Assembly (NCBI RefSeq): GCF_012524165.2
Contig: NZ_JABACJ020000021.1
Span: forward strand, 1-64,000
Origin: Faecalicatena faecalis
GTDB taxonomy: Bacteria > Bacillota > Clostridia > Lachnospirales > Lachnospiraceae
DNA: 64,000 nt
Reading direction: 5' to 3'
A program made the translations under genes and the position numbers. The notes beneath the pieces were generated by a model. That model did no database searches. It was not told the origin of the DNA and saw nothing but the letters and a program-made list of their open reading frames with translations. Shown here piece by piece: positions 1 to 8,620 of this stretch. Position 1 is the first letter of the stretch. Each line of letters starts with the position of its first letter.

Positions 1-92
1 CCACCCCCCCGTCAAAAACAAACAAACCCCCCCCGCCCCCGCGGCACCCGGGGCCCGCGGTGGCGGGGGGGGGGCGCCGCGGCGCCCGCGGC
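1..92. other. GC/homopolymer-rich window edge
   Basis: The first ~92 bases consist of long C and G runs and CCCGCGG-like words, very unlike the ~45-50% GC DNA that follows. No gene or recognisable motif is present. It may be a contig end of poor quality or a hard-to-sequence structured tract; the sequence alone cannot decide. Confidence 0.5.
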
Positions 93-388
93 CGGGGAGA
101 TACGAGGTGTGCAGGTCTCTGTCCGGGGCGCATATGCCGTTTTTTCGGGCTTGTCGTTCGCTGAGAGGCACTAAATGGTCCAGAACCGGATTTTGCGGAA
201 ATTGAGGGATTCACCGAGTTTTCTTGATGAAAACTCGGCTCAGCCCTCAATGGAATTTGATGTTGAACATCAAATTCCATCCGCAAAATCTGGTTCTGGG
301 CCATTAAGTGCCTCTAGGCTTACTTTTATGCCCGAGTAAAACGGCATATGCGCTCCGGACAGGGACCTGCACACATCGTATCTCCCCG
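93..388. repeat. Long imperfect inverted repeat, possible structured RNA (three-way junction)
   Basis: Bases 93-199 pair with 280-388. Between them sit two further hairpins: 202-250 (outer TTGAGGG/CCCTCAA, inner CCGAGTTTTC/GAAAACTCGG) and 251-279 (GGAATTTGATGTT against its complement with one loop base). The whole folds as a three-way junction. At least four arm differences are G-U wobbles in the RNA read in this direction (for example near 115, 129, 179 and 187). Two other positions are plain mismatches, and there is one larger internal loop (about 151-163 against 316-329). The arms are not identical, which argues against a simple snap-back assembly error. It could be a non-coding RNA or a MITE-like hairpin element; the family is not recognised. 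Confidence 0.6.
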
Positions 389-419
389 CCAGCTGGGCTC
401 ATCCGGTCAGGAGAGAAGC

Positions 420-600
420 TCGTTACGGGGGTTTTTGGGCGTGGGCGGCGGATGGAATTGATGGGGGGAGATGGTTTGGGACGGGGGGAGTAGGGAAAGG
501 GGAATTGGGGGGCGGAATCAGAGACTTTTGGGTTGGGGGGAGAGTTTTATTCCTGCGTTCGTGACGAGGCTAAAGCTCGTCACTGGGGTGTCACTGGGAA
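420..600. other. G-rich non-coding stretch
   Basis: Bases 420-540 are strongly G-rich on the plus strand, with many GGGG runs separated by short spacers, so G-quadruplex formation is possible. Around 557-580 is a hairpin with arms GTGACGAG and CTCGTCAC that lacks a T-run, so it is not an obvious terminator. A 61-codon open frame starting at 308 crosses the inverted repeat and has low-complexity composition; I do not regard it as a gene. Confidence 0.4.
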
Positions 601-609
601 AATTTGTTC

Positions 610-637
610 TTGACAAATCTTTATCTTTTATTATAAT
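610..637 (+). promoter_or_regulatory. Sigma-A-type promoter of purF-pyrG-gltBD
   Basis: TTGACA at 610-615 and TATAAT at 632-637 are separated by 16 bases. Transcription would start near 644, directly before the hexaloop hairpin at 646-659. Confidence 0.75.
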
Positions 638-645
638 TTCTGTGT

Positions 646-659
646 AAGCAAAGGCGCTT
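646..659 (+). promoter_or_regulatory. ANTAR-type hexaloop hairpin in purF leader
   Basis: AAGC-AAAGGC-GCTT forms a 4-bp stem with a six-base loop that has A at loop position 1 and G at position 4, the known signature of RNA bound by ANTAR proteins. Its 3' half overlaps the 5' arm of the terminator at 653-687, so the two folds exclude each other. The same loop occurs in the glnA leader and a near copy in the aspS leader. Confidence 0.65.
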
Positions 660-687
660 CAGGAATACCTGGAGTGCCTCTTTTTTT
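653..687 (+). terminator. Intrinsic terminator/attenuator in purF leader
   Basis: Arms GGCGCTTCAGG (653-663) and CCTGGAGTGCC (668-678) form an 11-bp stem (two G-U pairs) with loop AATA, followed by a run of seven T. It lies between the promoter and purF, about 215 bases before the start codon, so it should act as an attenuator. Confidence 0.8.
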
Positions 688-902
688 ATGTCTGTTGGGC
701 ATCTTGTAATCCATGCGCTTACGGGCGGGGAGTGGTGAGGCTGCTGAATAATGTATGATTTTATGCAGATAAGTCTTTGAGGCAGGATGTGCAGTGTGGT
801 GTACGGGCGACAGGTGGGCACGATGGTGGTGTGGTTGTCTGAGGCTCAGGAGGACGATGAGGGGAAAATTTTTCGAGGTAAGAAATGGAGGATAGGGAAT
901 AA
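688..902 (+). other. Long 5' leader of purF after the attenuator
   Basis: These 215 bases separate the attenuator from purF. I see no further clear hairpin-plus-T-run and no convincing small gene. The purF ribosome binding site (GGAGG about ten bases before ATG 903) is at its end. Confidence 0.4.
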
Positions 903-2306
903 ATGGCGGAAATAAAAGAGGAATGTGGTGTGTTTGGGATATATGATCTGGACGGGGGGAATGTGGTTCCTTCGATTTATTATGGACTGACTTCGCTGCA
1001 GCACAGGGGGCAGGAATCCTGTGGGCTGGCAGTTTCCAGGACTGCGGGGAAGAGGGGGAATGTGCAGTTTTATAAGGATCTGGGACTGGTGAGTGAGGTT
1101 CTGCGTGAAGATACGGTACGCAGTATGGAAGGGGATATCGGGATCGGGCATGTCCGTTATTCTACGACAGGGGCTTCGGTGGCGGAAAATGCGCAGCCGC
1201 TGGTGCTTTCTTATGTGAAGGGGACGCTGGCGCTTGCGCACAACGGGAATCTGATCAATACGCCGCAGTTAAAGTGGGAGCTGATCCAGAATGGGGCTGT
1301 CTTTCATACGACGACAGATTCGGAGGTCATAGCTTTTCACATTGCAAGGGAGCGGGTCCATTCCAGAACGGTGGAGGAGGCTGTGTTAAAGACGGCCCAG
1401 AAAATAAGGGGCGGCTATGGACTGGTCATTATGAGTCCGAGGAAGCTGATCGGGGTGAGGGACCCTTATGGCTTAAAGCCGCTGTGTCTTGGAAAGCGGG
1501 GAAATGCATATGTGCTGGCATCCGAGAGCTGTGCGCTTGCCTCTGTGGGGGCGGCGTTTGTGCGGGATATTGAACCGGGGGAGATTCTGACGATTACGAA
1601 GGATGGACTGAAATCGGATAAGACGCTTGCAATAAAACAGCATGCCCACTGTGTGTTTGAGTATATTTATTTTGCCAGGCTCGACAGTACCATGGACGGG
1701 GTGAACGTCTATGAGGCCAGGCTGCGGGGAGGAAAATCTCTGGCAAAATCTTATCCGGTGGAGGCGGATCTGGTCACGGGTGTACCGGAATCCGGGATTC
1801 CAGCGGCAAAAGGGTATTCCGAGGAATCTGGCATTCCATTCGGCCTGGCTTTTTATAAGAACAGCTATATCGGAAGAACGTTTATCAAGCCGACTCAGGA
1901 AGAACGGGAATCCAGTGTACAGTTGAAGCTGAGTGTCCTAAAGCCTGTGGTCAGGGGAAAACGGATTGTACTTGTAGATGACTCAATTGTCAGAGGAACG
2001 ACGATCACGAATCTGATTCATATGCTAAAGGAGGCAGGTGCAAAAGAGGTACATGTGAGGATCAGTTCCCCGCCGTTTCTCTATCCCTGCTATTTCGGGA
2101 CAGACGTTCCATCCAATGACCAGCTGATAGCGGCAAGTCACAGCAGTGAGGAAATCTGCAGGATGATAGGGGCAGATTCCCTGGGATATATGCAGAGCAG
2201 TTATTTGGAAGGGATGGTAAAAGGGCTGCCTCTTTGCAAGGCATGTTTCGATGGAAAGTATCCCATGGAGATTCCTGATCAGACTGAGGAATATATGGAT
2301 CTTTAA
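903..2306 (+). CDS. purF: Amidophosphoribosyltransferase PurF
   Basis: First committed step of purine synthesis in the cytoplasm: PRPP plus glutamine gives phosphoribosylamine. The protein has 467 residues. Cys8 follows a short propeptide (MAEIKEE) and would become the N-terminal nucleophile of the class II glutaminase domain (residues 8 to ~230). The phosphoribosyltransferase domain carries the PRPP loop VLVDDSIVRGTT near residue 356. Cysteines in HCVFE, YPCYFGTD and LCKACFDG match the four [4Fe-4S] ligands of the Bacillus-type enzyme, so an oxygen-sensitive cluster is expected. It is the first gene of an operon with pyrG, gltB and gltD, placing three glutamine amidotransferases under one attenuated leader. 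Confidence 0.97.
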   Translation: MAEIKEECGVFGIYDLDGGNVVPSIYYGLTSLQHRGQESCGLAVSRTAGKRGNVQFYKDLGLVSEVLREDTVRSMEGDIGIGHVRYSTTGASVAENAQPLVLSYVKGTLALAHNGNLINTPQLKWELIQNGAVFHTTTDSEVIAFHIARERVHSRTVEEAVLKTAQKIRGGYGLVIMSPRKLIGVRDPYGLKPLCLGKRGNAYVLASESCALASVGAAFVRDIEPGEILTITKDGLKSDKTLAIKQHAHCVFEYIYFARLDSTMDGVNVYEARLRGGKSLAKSYPVEADLVTGVPESGIPAAKGYSEESGIPFGLAFYKNSYIGRTFIKPTQEERESSVQLKLSVLKPVVRGKRIVLVDDSIVRGTTITNLIHMLKEAGAKEVHVRISSPPFLYPCYFGTDVPSNDQLIAASHSSEEICRMIGADSLGYMQSSYLEGMVKGLPLCKACFDGKYPMEIPDQTEEYMDL

Positions 2307-2378
2307 AGGAGACAGATCAAGAGAGAAGAAGCACGGGAACCCGTAGGCGGGTAGAAGAAACAGAGGAGGAAACCATAC

Positions 2379-4016
2379 ATGGCAGTAAAATATGTGTTTG
2401 TTACAGGCGGAGTCGTCTCCGGCCTGGGAAAGGGGATCACGGCAGCATCCCTGGGACGTCTGCTGAAGGCAAGAGGGTATCAGGTGACGATGCAGAAATT
2501 CGACCCCTATATTAATATCGATCCAGGAACCATGAATCCGATCCAGCACGGGGAAGTCTTTGTCACTGAGGATGGCACGGAGACAGACCTGGACCTGGGG
2601 CATTATGAACGGTTTATCGATGAGAACCTGGATAAAAATTCTAACGTCACGACGGGGAAGATCTACTGGTCTGTCCTGCAGAAGGAGCGGCATGGAGATT
2701 TCGGGGGAGGGACTGTACAGGTCATTCCTCATATTACCAATGAGATCAAAAGCCGTTTTTACAGGGAAGAGTTTTCAAAGGAGGAGAGGATCGCAATTAT
2801 CGAGATCGGGGGGACAGTGGGAGATATCGAGAGCCAGCCATTTCTCGAATCCATCCGGCAGTTCCAGCAGGATGTAGGGAGAGAGAATGCCATATTGATC
2901 CATGTGACCCTGATTCCGTATTTAAAAGCATCCGGGGAAATGAAGACAAAGCCTACCCAGGCGAGTGTGAAACAGCTTCAGGCAATGGGGATCCAGCCGG
3001 ATGTCCTGGTATGCCGCAGCGAATATCCGGTGACGGACAGTTTAAAAGAAAAAATTGCGCTGTTCTGCAATGTGCCCGTCAGCCATGTGCTGCAGAATCT
3101 GGATGTAGAATATCTGTACGAGGCACCCCTCGCTATGGAACGGGAAAAGCTTGCGGAGGTTGTACTGGAGTGCCTGCACCTTCAGAACCATGAGCCGGAT
3201 TTGAGTGACTGGGAATCCATGGTGGAGAACTTAAAGAATCCTGATAAGAGCGTCACGATTGCCATCGTGGGAAAATACATCCAGCTTCATGATGCCTATT
3301 TAAGCGTGGTTGAGGCGTTGAAACACGGCGGGATTTTCTGTAAGGCAAAGGTAGAGCTTTTGTGGGTGGATTCCGAGGAACTCACTGAAAAGAATCTGGA
3401 TCAGAAGCTTTACAGCGCAGACGGCATTCTTGTTCCCGGAGGGTTTGGAAACAGAGGGACAGAAGGTATGGTACTGGCTGCCCACTATGCCCGGACCCAT
3501 AAGATTCCATATCTGGGAATCTGTCTGGGAATGCAGATGGCAATCGTGGAGTTTGCCCGATATGTTCTCGGGTATGAGGATGCCAACAGCATTGAGCTGG
3601 ACCCCGGAACCAGGCATCCGATGATCGCACTGATGCCGGACCAGGAGCAGGTCGAGGACTTAGGCGGCACGCTCCGCCTGGGAAGCTACCCCTGTGTGCT
3701 GGAGGAAGGCTCCAGGGCTTATCAGCTATTTGGAGAGAAAACAATCAGGGAACGGCACAGACACCGTTATGAGGTGAACAATACATTTCGCGGTGAATTA
3801 AAAGAAAATGGGCTGAATATCGTGGGAACCTCCCCTGACGGCCGCATTGTGGAAATGGTGGAGGGAGCCGGGCATCCGTTTTTCATCGGGACCCAGGCAC
3901 ACCCGGAATTCAAGTCCCGGCCAAACCATGCACACCCGCTGTTTCGTGGTTTTATCCAGGCAGCAGTGGAAAAGGCAGGAGAAGAAGGCAGGAAAGAGAA
4001 AGAAGAACGGGAATAA
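2379..4016 (+). CDS. pyrG: CTP synthase
   Basis: Converts UTP to CTP using ATP and the amide of glutamine. At 545 residues it is full length. The N-terminal synthetase domain starts with the nucleotide loop TGGVVSGLGKG (about residues 9-20). The C-terminal class I glutaminase domain has the nucleophile in GICLGMQ near residue 380 and the His/Glu pair in GTQAHPEFKSRP near the end. A GGAGG site lies just before ATG 2379. It follows purF by 72 bases and precedes gltB by 14 bases, so co-transcription is likely. Confidence 0.97.
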   Translation: MAVKYVFVTGGVVSGLGKGITAASLGRLLKARGYQVTMQKFDPYINIDPGTMNPIQHGEVFVTEDGTETDLDLGHYERFIDENLDKNSNVTTGKIYWSVLQKERHGDFGGGTVQVIPHITNEIKSRFYREEFSKEERIAIIEIGGTVGDIESQPFLESIRQFQQDVGRENAILIHVTLIPYLKASGEMKTKPTQASVKQLQAMGIQPDVLVCRSEYPVTDSLKEKIALFCNVPVSHVLQNLDVEYLYEAPLAMEREKLAEVVLECLHLQNHEPDLSDWESMVENLKNPDKSVTIAIVGKYIQLHDAYLSVVEALKHGGIFCKAKVELLWVDSEELTEKNLDQKLYSADGILVPGGFGNRGTEGMVLAAHYARTHKIPYLGICLGMQMAIVEFARYVLGYEDANSIELDPGTRHPMIALMPDQEQVEDLGGTLRLGSYPCVLEEGSRAYQLFGEKTIRERHRHRYEVNNTFRGELKENGLNIVGTSPDGRIVEMVEGAGHPFFIGTQAHPEFKSRPNHAHPLFRGFIQAAVEKAGEEGRKEKEERE

Positions 4017-4030
4017 GAAAGGAGAAGGAG

Positions 4031-7000
4031 ATGAAAGAAGTGGAAAGACATAAGAGTGGACTTTACTGTCCCCAGTTTGAGCATGACAATTGTGGAATCG
4101 GTGCGGTGGTGAATATCAAAGGCAAAAAGAGCCATGAGACGGTAGCGGATGCACTGAAAATCGTAGAAAATCTGGAGCACCGTGCAGGAAAGGATGCGGA
4201 AGGAAAGACAGGTGATGGTGTAGGAATCCTTCTCCAGATTTCCCATAAATTTTTCAAAAAAGCCTGTCAGAAGGCAGGTTTCGAAGTCGGAGAGGAGAGG
4301 GAGTACGGGATTGCACAGCTTTTCTTCCCACAGCACGAAATCAAACGTGCCCAGGCGAAAAAGATGTTTGAGATCATTATTCAGAAGGAAGGTCTTGAAC
4401 TTCTGGGATGGCGCAGCGTTCCGGTCAGACCGGAGGTGCTGGGGCACAAGGCGAGAGAATGCATGCCGTGCATCATGCAGGCATTTATCAAAAAACCGGA
4501 GGAACTGGATCAGGGTCTGGATTTTGACCGGAAATTATATATCGCACGGCGTGAATTTGAGCAGAGTAATGACAATACCTATGTGGTGTCCATGAGCAGC
4601 AGGACCATTGTATATAAGGGAATGTTTCTGGTAGGGCAGCTTCGGACCTTTTTTGAAGATCTGCAGAATGGGGACTATGAATCCGCCATCGCCCTGGTGC
4701 ATTCCAGATTCAGCACCAATACCAATCCGAGCTGGGAGCGGGCTCATCCGAACCGCTTTATGGTACATAACGGGGAGATCAACACGATCCGTGGAAATGC
4801 AGACAAGATGCTTGCAAGAGAAGAGAACATGGAATCCCCTTATCTTGCAGGAGAGCTTCACAAGGTCCTTCCAGTAGTGAACCGGGACGGTTCAGACTCC
4901 TCCATGCTTGACAATACGCTGGAATTCCTTGTGATGAGCGGAATGGAACTGCCTCTGGCCGTCATGATCACCATACCTGAACCATGGGCCAACAACGAAA
5001 CGATTTCCCAGGAAAAGCGGGACTTTTACCAGTACTATGCAACCATGATGGAGCCATGGGACGGTCCGGCCTCCATCCTGTTCTCAGACGGTGATGTGAT
5101 GGGAGCAGTACTCGACCGCAATGGACTCCGACCGTCCAGATATTACATCACCTCTGATGGAAATATGATTCTTTCCTCAGAAGTAGGGGTCCTGCCTGTA
5201 CCGGAAGAAAAAATCGTATTAAAGGAGCGCCTGCATCCAGGAAAAATGCTGCTTGTAGATACCATCCGGGGAAAAGTGATCGATGACAATGAGTTAAAGG
5301 AAAGTTATGCGAAGAAGCAGCCTTACGGCGAATGGCTTGACAGTCATCTTCTGCAGCTTAAGGATATCAGGATTCCGAACCAGCGCCCTGTTGAATATAC
5401 ACAGGAGCAGCGTGCAAGACTCCAGAAGGCATTTGGCTATACCTACGAGCAGTACCGCACTTCTATCCGGAATATGGCACTAAATGGTGCGGAGAGCATC
5501 AGCGCCATGGGTGCGGACATACCGCTTGCTGTATTATCCGGGGAGCACCGCCCGCTGTTCGACTATTTCAAACAGCTGTTCGCACAGGTTACCAATCCGC
5601 CTATCGATGCGATCCGTGAGGAGATTGTTACATGCACAAGTGTATACGTGGGAAAAGAAGGAAATCTGCTTGAGCAGAAACCGGAAAACTGTCAGGTGTT
5701 AAAAATCAACAATCCGATCCTGACCAATACGGACATGCTGAAAATCAAGAATATGCAGCACAAGGGCTTCAAGACGGCGGTTGTCTCCACGTTGTACTAT
5801 AAAAGTACAAAACTGGAACGTGCCATTGACAGGCTGTTTGTGGAGGTGGATAAAGTGTTTCGGGAGGGAGCAGATATTCTGGTCCTTTCTGACCGGGGAG
5901 TGGATGAGAACCATATGGCTATTCCATCTCTGCTTGCGGTCTCTGCGGTACACCAGCACCTGGTGAAAACAAAGAAAAGTACATCGCTTGCTATTATTTT
6001 GGAGTCCGGGGAACCAAGAGAGGTCCATCATTTTGCCGCTCTTCTGGGCTATGGTGCGAGTGCAGTCAATCCGTATCTGGCGCAGGAGACGATCCGGGAA
6101 CTGATCGATAATAATATGCTGGATAAGGACTATTATGCAGCAGTGAATGACTATAATCAGGCGGTCATCAGCGGAATCGTAAAGATTGCATCCAAGATGG
6201 GAATTTCTACGATCCAGTCCTACCAGGGGTCCCAGATTTTTGAGGCAGTCGGTATCTCTTCGGAAGTCATTGACCGCTATTTTACAGGCACAGTCAGCCG
6301 GATCGAAGGAATTACGCTGGAAGATATCGAGGACGATGTAGAACGCCTGCATTCCCAGGCATTCGACCCGCTCGGACTGAGTACGGAACTCACACTGGAC
6401 AGCGTGGGTGTACATAAAATGAGAAGCCAGGGAGAAAAACACCGCTACCATCCGCAGACCATCCATCTTCTCCAGGAATCCACAAAACGGGGGGATTATG
6501 AGATGTTCAAGGAGTATACCAAACTCATTGACCAGGAGAACGGCGGAAATCTGCGGGGGCTGATGGAATTTAGATATGCAGAAAATCCAATCCCACTGGA
6601 GGAAGTGGAGAGCGTGGATGAGATTGTGAAGCGCTTCAAGACCGGGGCGATGTCCTATGGTTCCATCTCCCAGGAAGCCCATGAAACTCTGGCAGTCGCG
6701 ATGAACCGTCTCCATGGAAAGTCCAATACCGGAGAAGGCGGGGAGAGCGAGGAACGTCTGGATTCTGCAGGCAGTGCACTGGACCGCTGTTCTGCGATCA
6801 AGCAGGTGGCAAGCGGGCGTTTTGGCGTGACCAGCCGTTATCTTGTCTCTGCCCGGGAGATTCAGATCAAGATGGCGCAGGGGGCAAAACCAGGAGAGGG
6901 AGGACATCTGCCTGGCAAAAAGGTATACCCATGGATTGCGAAGACCCGCTATTCCACACCGGGAGTCAGCCTGATTTCTCCGCCGCCGCACCATGACATC

Positions 7001-8620
7001 TATTCCATTGAAGATCTGGCACAGTTGATCTATGACCTGAAAAATGCGAATAAATATGCGGACATTTCTGTGAAGCTGGTGTCTGAGGCTGGCGTAGGAA
7101 CGGTTGCAGCAGGTGTTGCCAAGGCCGGTGCACAGACCATCCTCATATCCGGCTATGACGGTGGAACAGGCGCCGCCCCCAGAAGCTCCATCCACAATGC
7201 CGGGCTGCCGTGGGAGCTTGGGCTTGCAGAGACGCATCAGACCCTGTTGAAGAACGGTCTGAGGAACCGGGTACGGATCGAGACGGACGGAAAGCTGATG
7301 AGCGGACGGGATGTGGCGGTCGCAGCGCTGTTAGGTGCAGAGGAATTTGGGTTTGCTACGGCTCCGCTTGTGACTATGGGCTGCGTGATGATGCGTGTAT
7401 GTAATCAGGATACCTGTCCTGTTGGAATTGCCACGCAGAATCCTGAACTGAGGAAAAGATTCCGCGGGAAACCGGAATATGTGGAAAACTTCATGCGTTT
7501 TATCGCACAGGAGCTTCGGGAATATATGGCACGTCTGGGGGTACGCACCATCGATGAGATGACAGGACGTACAGACCTGCTAATGCCATCACAGGTGGCA
7601 GGCCAGCCTCATAAGGGAAAGGTAGACTTAAGCGCCATTCTGGATCATCCCTATGGGGCCGGAAACGCAAAGGTTACATTTAATCCAGGGGAAGAGTATC
7701 ATTTTGGCCTGGAAAATACACTGGATGAAAAGGTGCTCTTGAAGAAATGTAAAAAGGCACTGACGCAGGGGGAAAAGACAGAACTGTCTGTTGAGGTGAC
7801 GAATACGGACCGTACTTTTGGAACGCTGCTTGGCTCTGAGATTACCCGGCTTCATCAGAAAGGACTTCCAGAGGATACCATCATTGTGAACTGTACAGGT
7901 GCAGGCGGCCAGAGCTTTGGCGCATTTATCCCGGCCGGGCTGACCTTAAAGCTGGAGGGAGACAGTAATGACTATTTCGGAAAAGGGCTGTCCGGCGGAA
8001 AGCTGATTGTCCGTACCCCGAAAAAAGCATCCTATAAGCCAGAGGAAAATATCATTGTGGGAAATGTAGCCCTTTATGGAGCAACCAGCGGCTGCGCATT
8101 TATCGGCGGTGTGGCAGGCGAACGTTTTGCCGTGCGTAACTCCGGTGCGAACGCAGTAGTAGAAGGAGTGGGCGAACACGGCTGTGAGTACATGACAGGC
8201 GGCCGGGTGGTTGTTCTTGGAAAGACCGGAAAGAACTTTGCTGCTGGAATGAGCGGCGGTGCGGCCTATGTTCTGGACATGGAGAACGAACTTTATAAAA
8301 ATGTGAATAAAGCGATGATTTCCATCGAAACGGTGGAAAACAAATATGATAAAAAAGAACTTTACGATCTGATTGATGCCCATGTGAAAGCCACGGGTTC
8401 TGAATTGGGAGAAAAGATACTGGCTGATTTTGAAGAATATCTTCCGAGATTTAAGAAACTGATTCCGAACGAGTATAAGAAGATGCTCATTTTGAGTGCA
8501 AAACTGGAGGAAAAGGGGCTGAATACCGAGCAGGCACAGATGGAAGCATTTTATGAAAGTATCGGAGTGAAACATGAAGGAGGAGACCATGGGAAAACCA
8601 ACAGGATTTTTAGAGTATGA
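4031..8620 (+). CDS. gltB: Glutamate synthase large subunit (GOGAT alpha)
   Basis: Transfers the glutamine amide to 2-oxoglutarate to make glutamate. The 1529-residue protein shows the usual order: class II glutaminase domain with nucleophile Cys21 (HDNCGIGAVV) after a short propeptide, central domain, FMN-binding synthase domain (about residues 830-1210) and C-terminal beta-helix domain. The 3Fe-4S cysteines are visible in CVMMRVCNQDTCPVG near residue 1117. It overlaps gltD by 32 bases, which suggests translational coupling of the two subunits. Confidence 0.97.
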   Translation: MKEVERHKSGLYCPQFEHDNCGIGAVVNIKGKKSHETVADALKIVENLEHRAGKDAEGKTGDGVGILLQISHKFFKKACQKAGFEVGEEREYGIAQLFFPQHEIKRAQAKKMFEIIIQKEGLELLGWRSVPVRPEVLGHKARECMPCIMQAFIKKPEELDQGLDFDRKLYIARREFEQSNDNTYVVSMSSRTIVYKGMFLVGQLRTFFEDLQNGDYESAIALVHSRFSTNTNPSWERAHPNRFMVHNGEINTIRGNADKMLAREENMESPYLAGELHKVLPVVNRDGSDSSMLDNTLEFLVMSGMELPLAVMITIPEPWANNETISQEKRDFYQYYATMMEPWDGPASILFSDGDVMGAVLDRNGLRPSRYYITSDGNMILSSEVGVLPVPEEKIVLKERLHPGKMLLVDTIRGKVIDDNELKESYAKKQPYGEWLDSHLLQLKDIRIPNQRPVEYTQEQRARLQKAFGYTYEQYRTSIRNMALNGAESISAMGADIPLAVLSGEHRPLFDYFKQLFAQVTNPPIDAIREEIVTCTSVYVGKEGNLLEQKPENCQVLKINNPILTNTDMLKIKNMQHKGFKTAVVSTLYYKSTKLERAIDRLFVEVDKVFREGADILVLSDRGVDENHMAIPSLLAVSAVHQHLVKTKKSTSLAIILESGEPREVHHFAALLGYGASAVNPYLAQETIRELIDNNMLDKDYYAAVNDYNQAVISGIVKIASKMGISTIQSYQGSQIFEAVGISSEVIDRYFTGTVSRIEGITLEDIEDDVERLHSQAFDPLGLSTELTLDSVGVHKMRSQGEKHRYHPQTIHLLQESTKRGDYEMFKEYTKLIDQENGGNLRGLMEFRYAENPIPLEEVESVDEIVKRFKTGAMSYGSISQEAHETLAVAMNRLHGKSNTGEGGESEERLDSAGSALDRCSAIKQVASGRFGVTSRYLVSAREIQIKMAQGAKPGEGGHLPGKKVYPWIAKTRYSTPGVSLISPPPHHDIYSIEDLAQLIYDLKNANKYADISVKLVSEAGVGTVAAGVAKAGAQTILISGYDGGTGAAPRSSIHNAGLPWELGLAETHQTLLKNGLRNRVRIETDGKLMSGRDVAVAALLGAEEFGFATAPLVTMGCVMMRVCNQDTCPVGIATQNPELRKRFRGKPEYVENFMRFIAQELREYMARLGVRTIDEMTGRTDLLMPSQVAGQPHKGKVDLSAILDHPYGAGNAKVTFNPGEEYHFGLENTLDEKVLLKKCKKALTQGEKTELSVEVTNTDRTFGTLLGSEITRLHQKGLPEDTIIVNCTGAGGQSFGAFIPAGLTLKLEGDSNDYFGKGLSGGKLIVRTPKKASYKPEENIIVGNVALYGATSGCAFIGGVAGERFAVRNSGANAVVEGVGEHGCEYMTGGRVVVLGKTGKNFAAGMSGGAAYVLDMENELYKNVNKAMISIETVENKYDKKELYDLIDAHVKATGSELGEKILADFEEYLPRFKKLIPNEYKKMLILSAKLEEKGLNTEQAQMEAFYESIGVKHEGGDHGKTNRIFRV

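Noticed and set aside
308..493. 61-codon frame in the window-start repeat
   Set aside because: Runs from the inverted-repeat arm into the G-rich stretch, low complexity, no ribosome binding site.
558..580. Hairpin GTGACGAG/CTCGTCAC as a terminator or ANTAR hairpin
   Set aside because: Loop has seven bases without the A1/G4 pattern, it lies upstream of the promoter, and there is no T-run.
2025..2732. Minus-strand frame spanning the purF-pyrG junction
   Set aside because: Covers the ends of two clear genes on the other strand and has a cysteine/leucine-rich shadow composition.
5699..7237. Long minus-strand open frame (512 codons) inside gltB
   Set aside because: It lies wholly within the well-supported glutamate synthase gene, has no ribosome binding site and no recognisable motifs; a shadow of codon bias.
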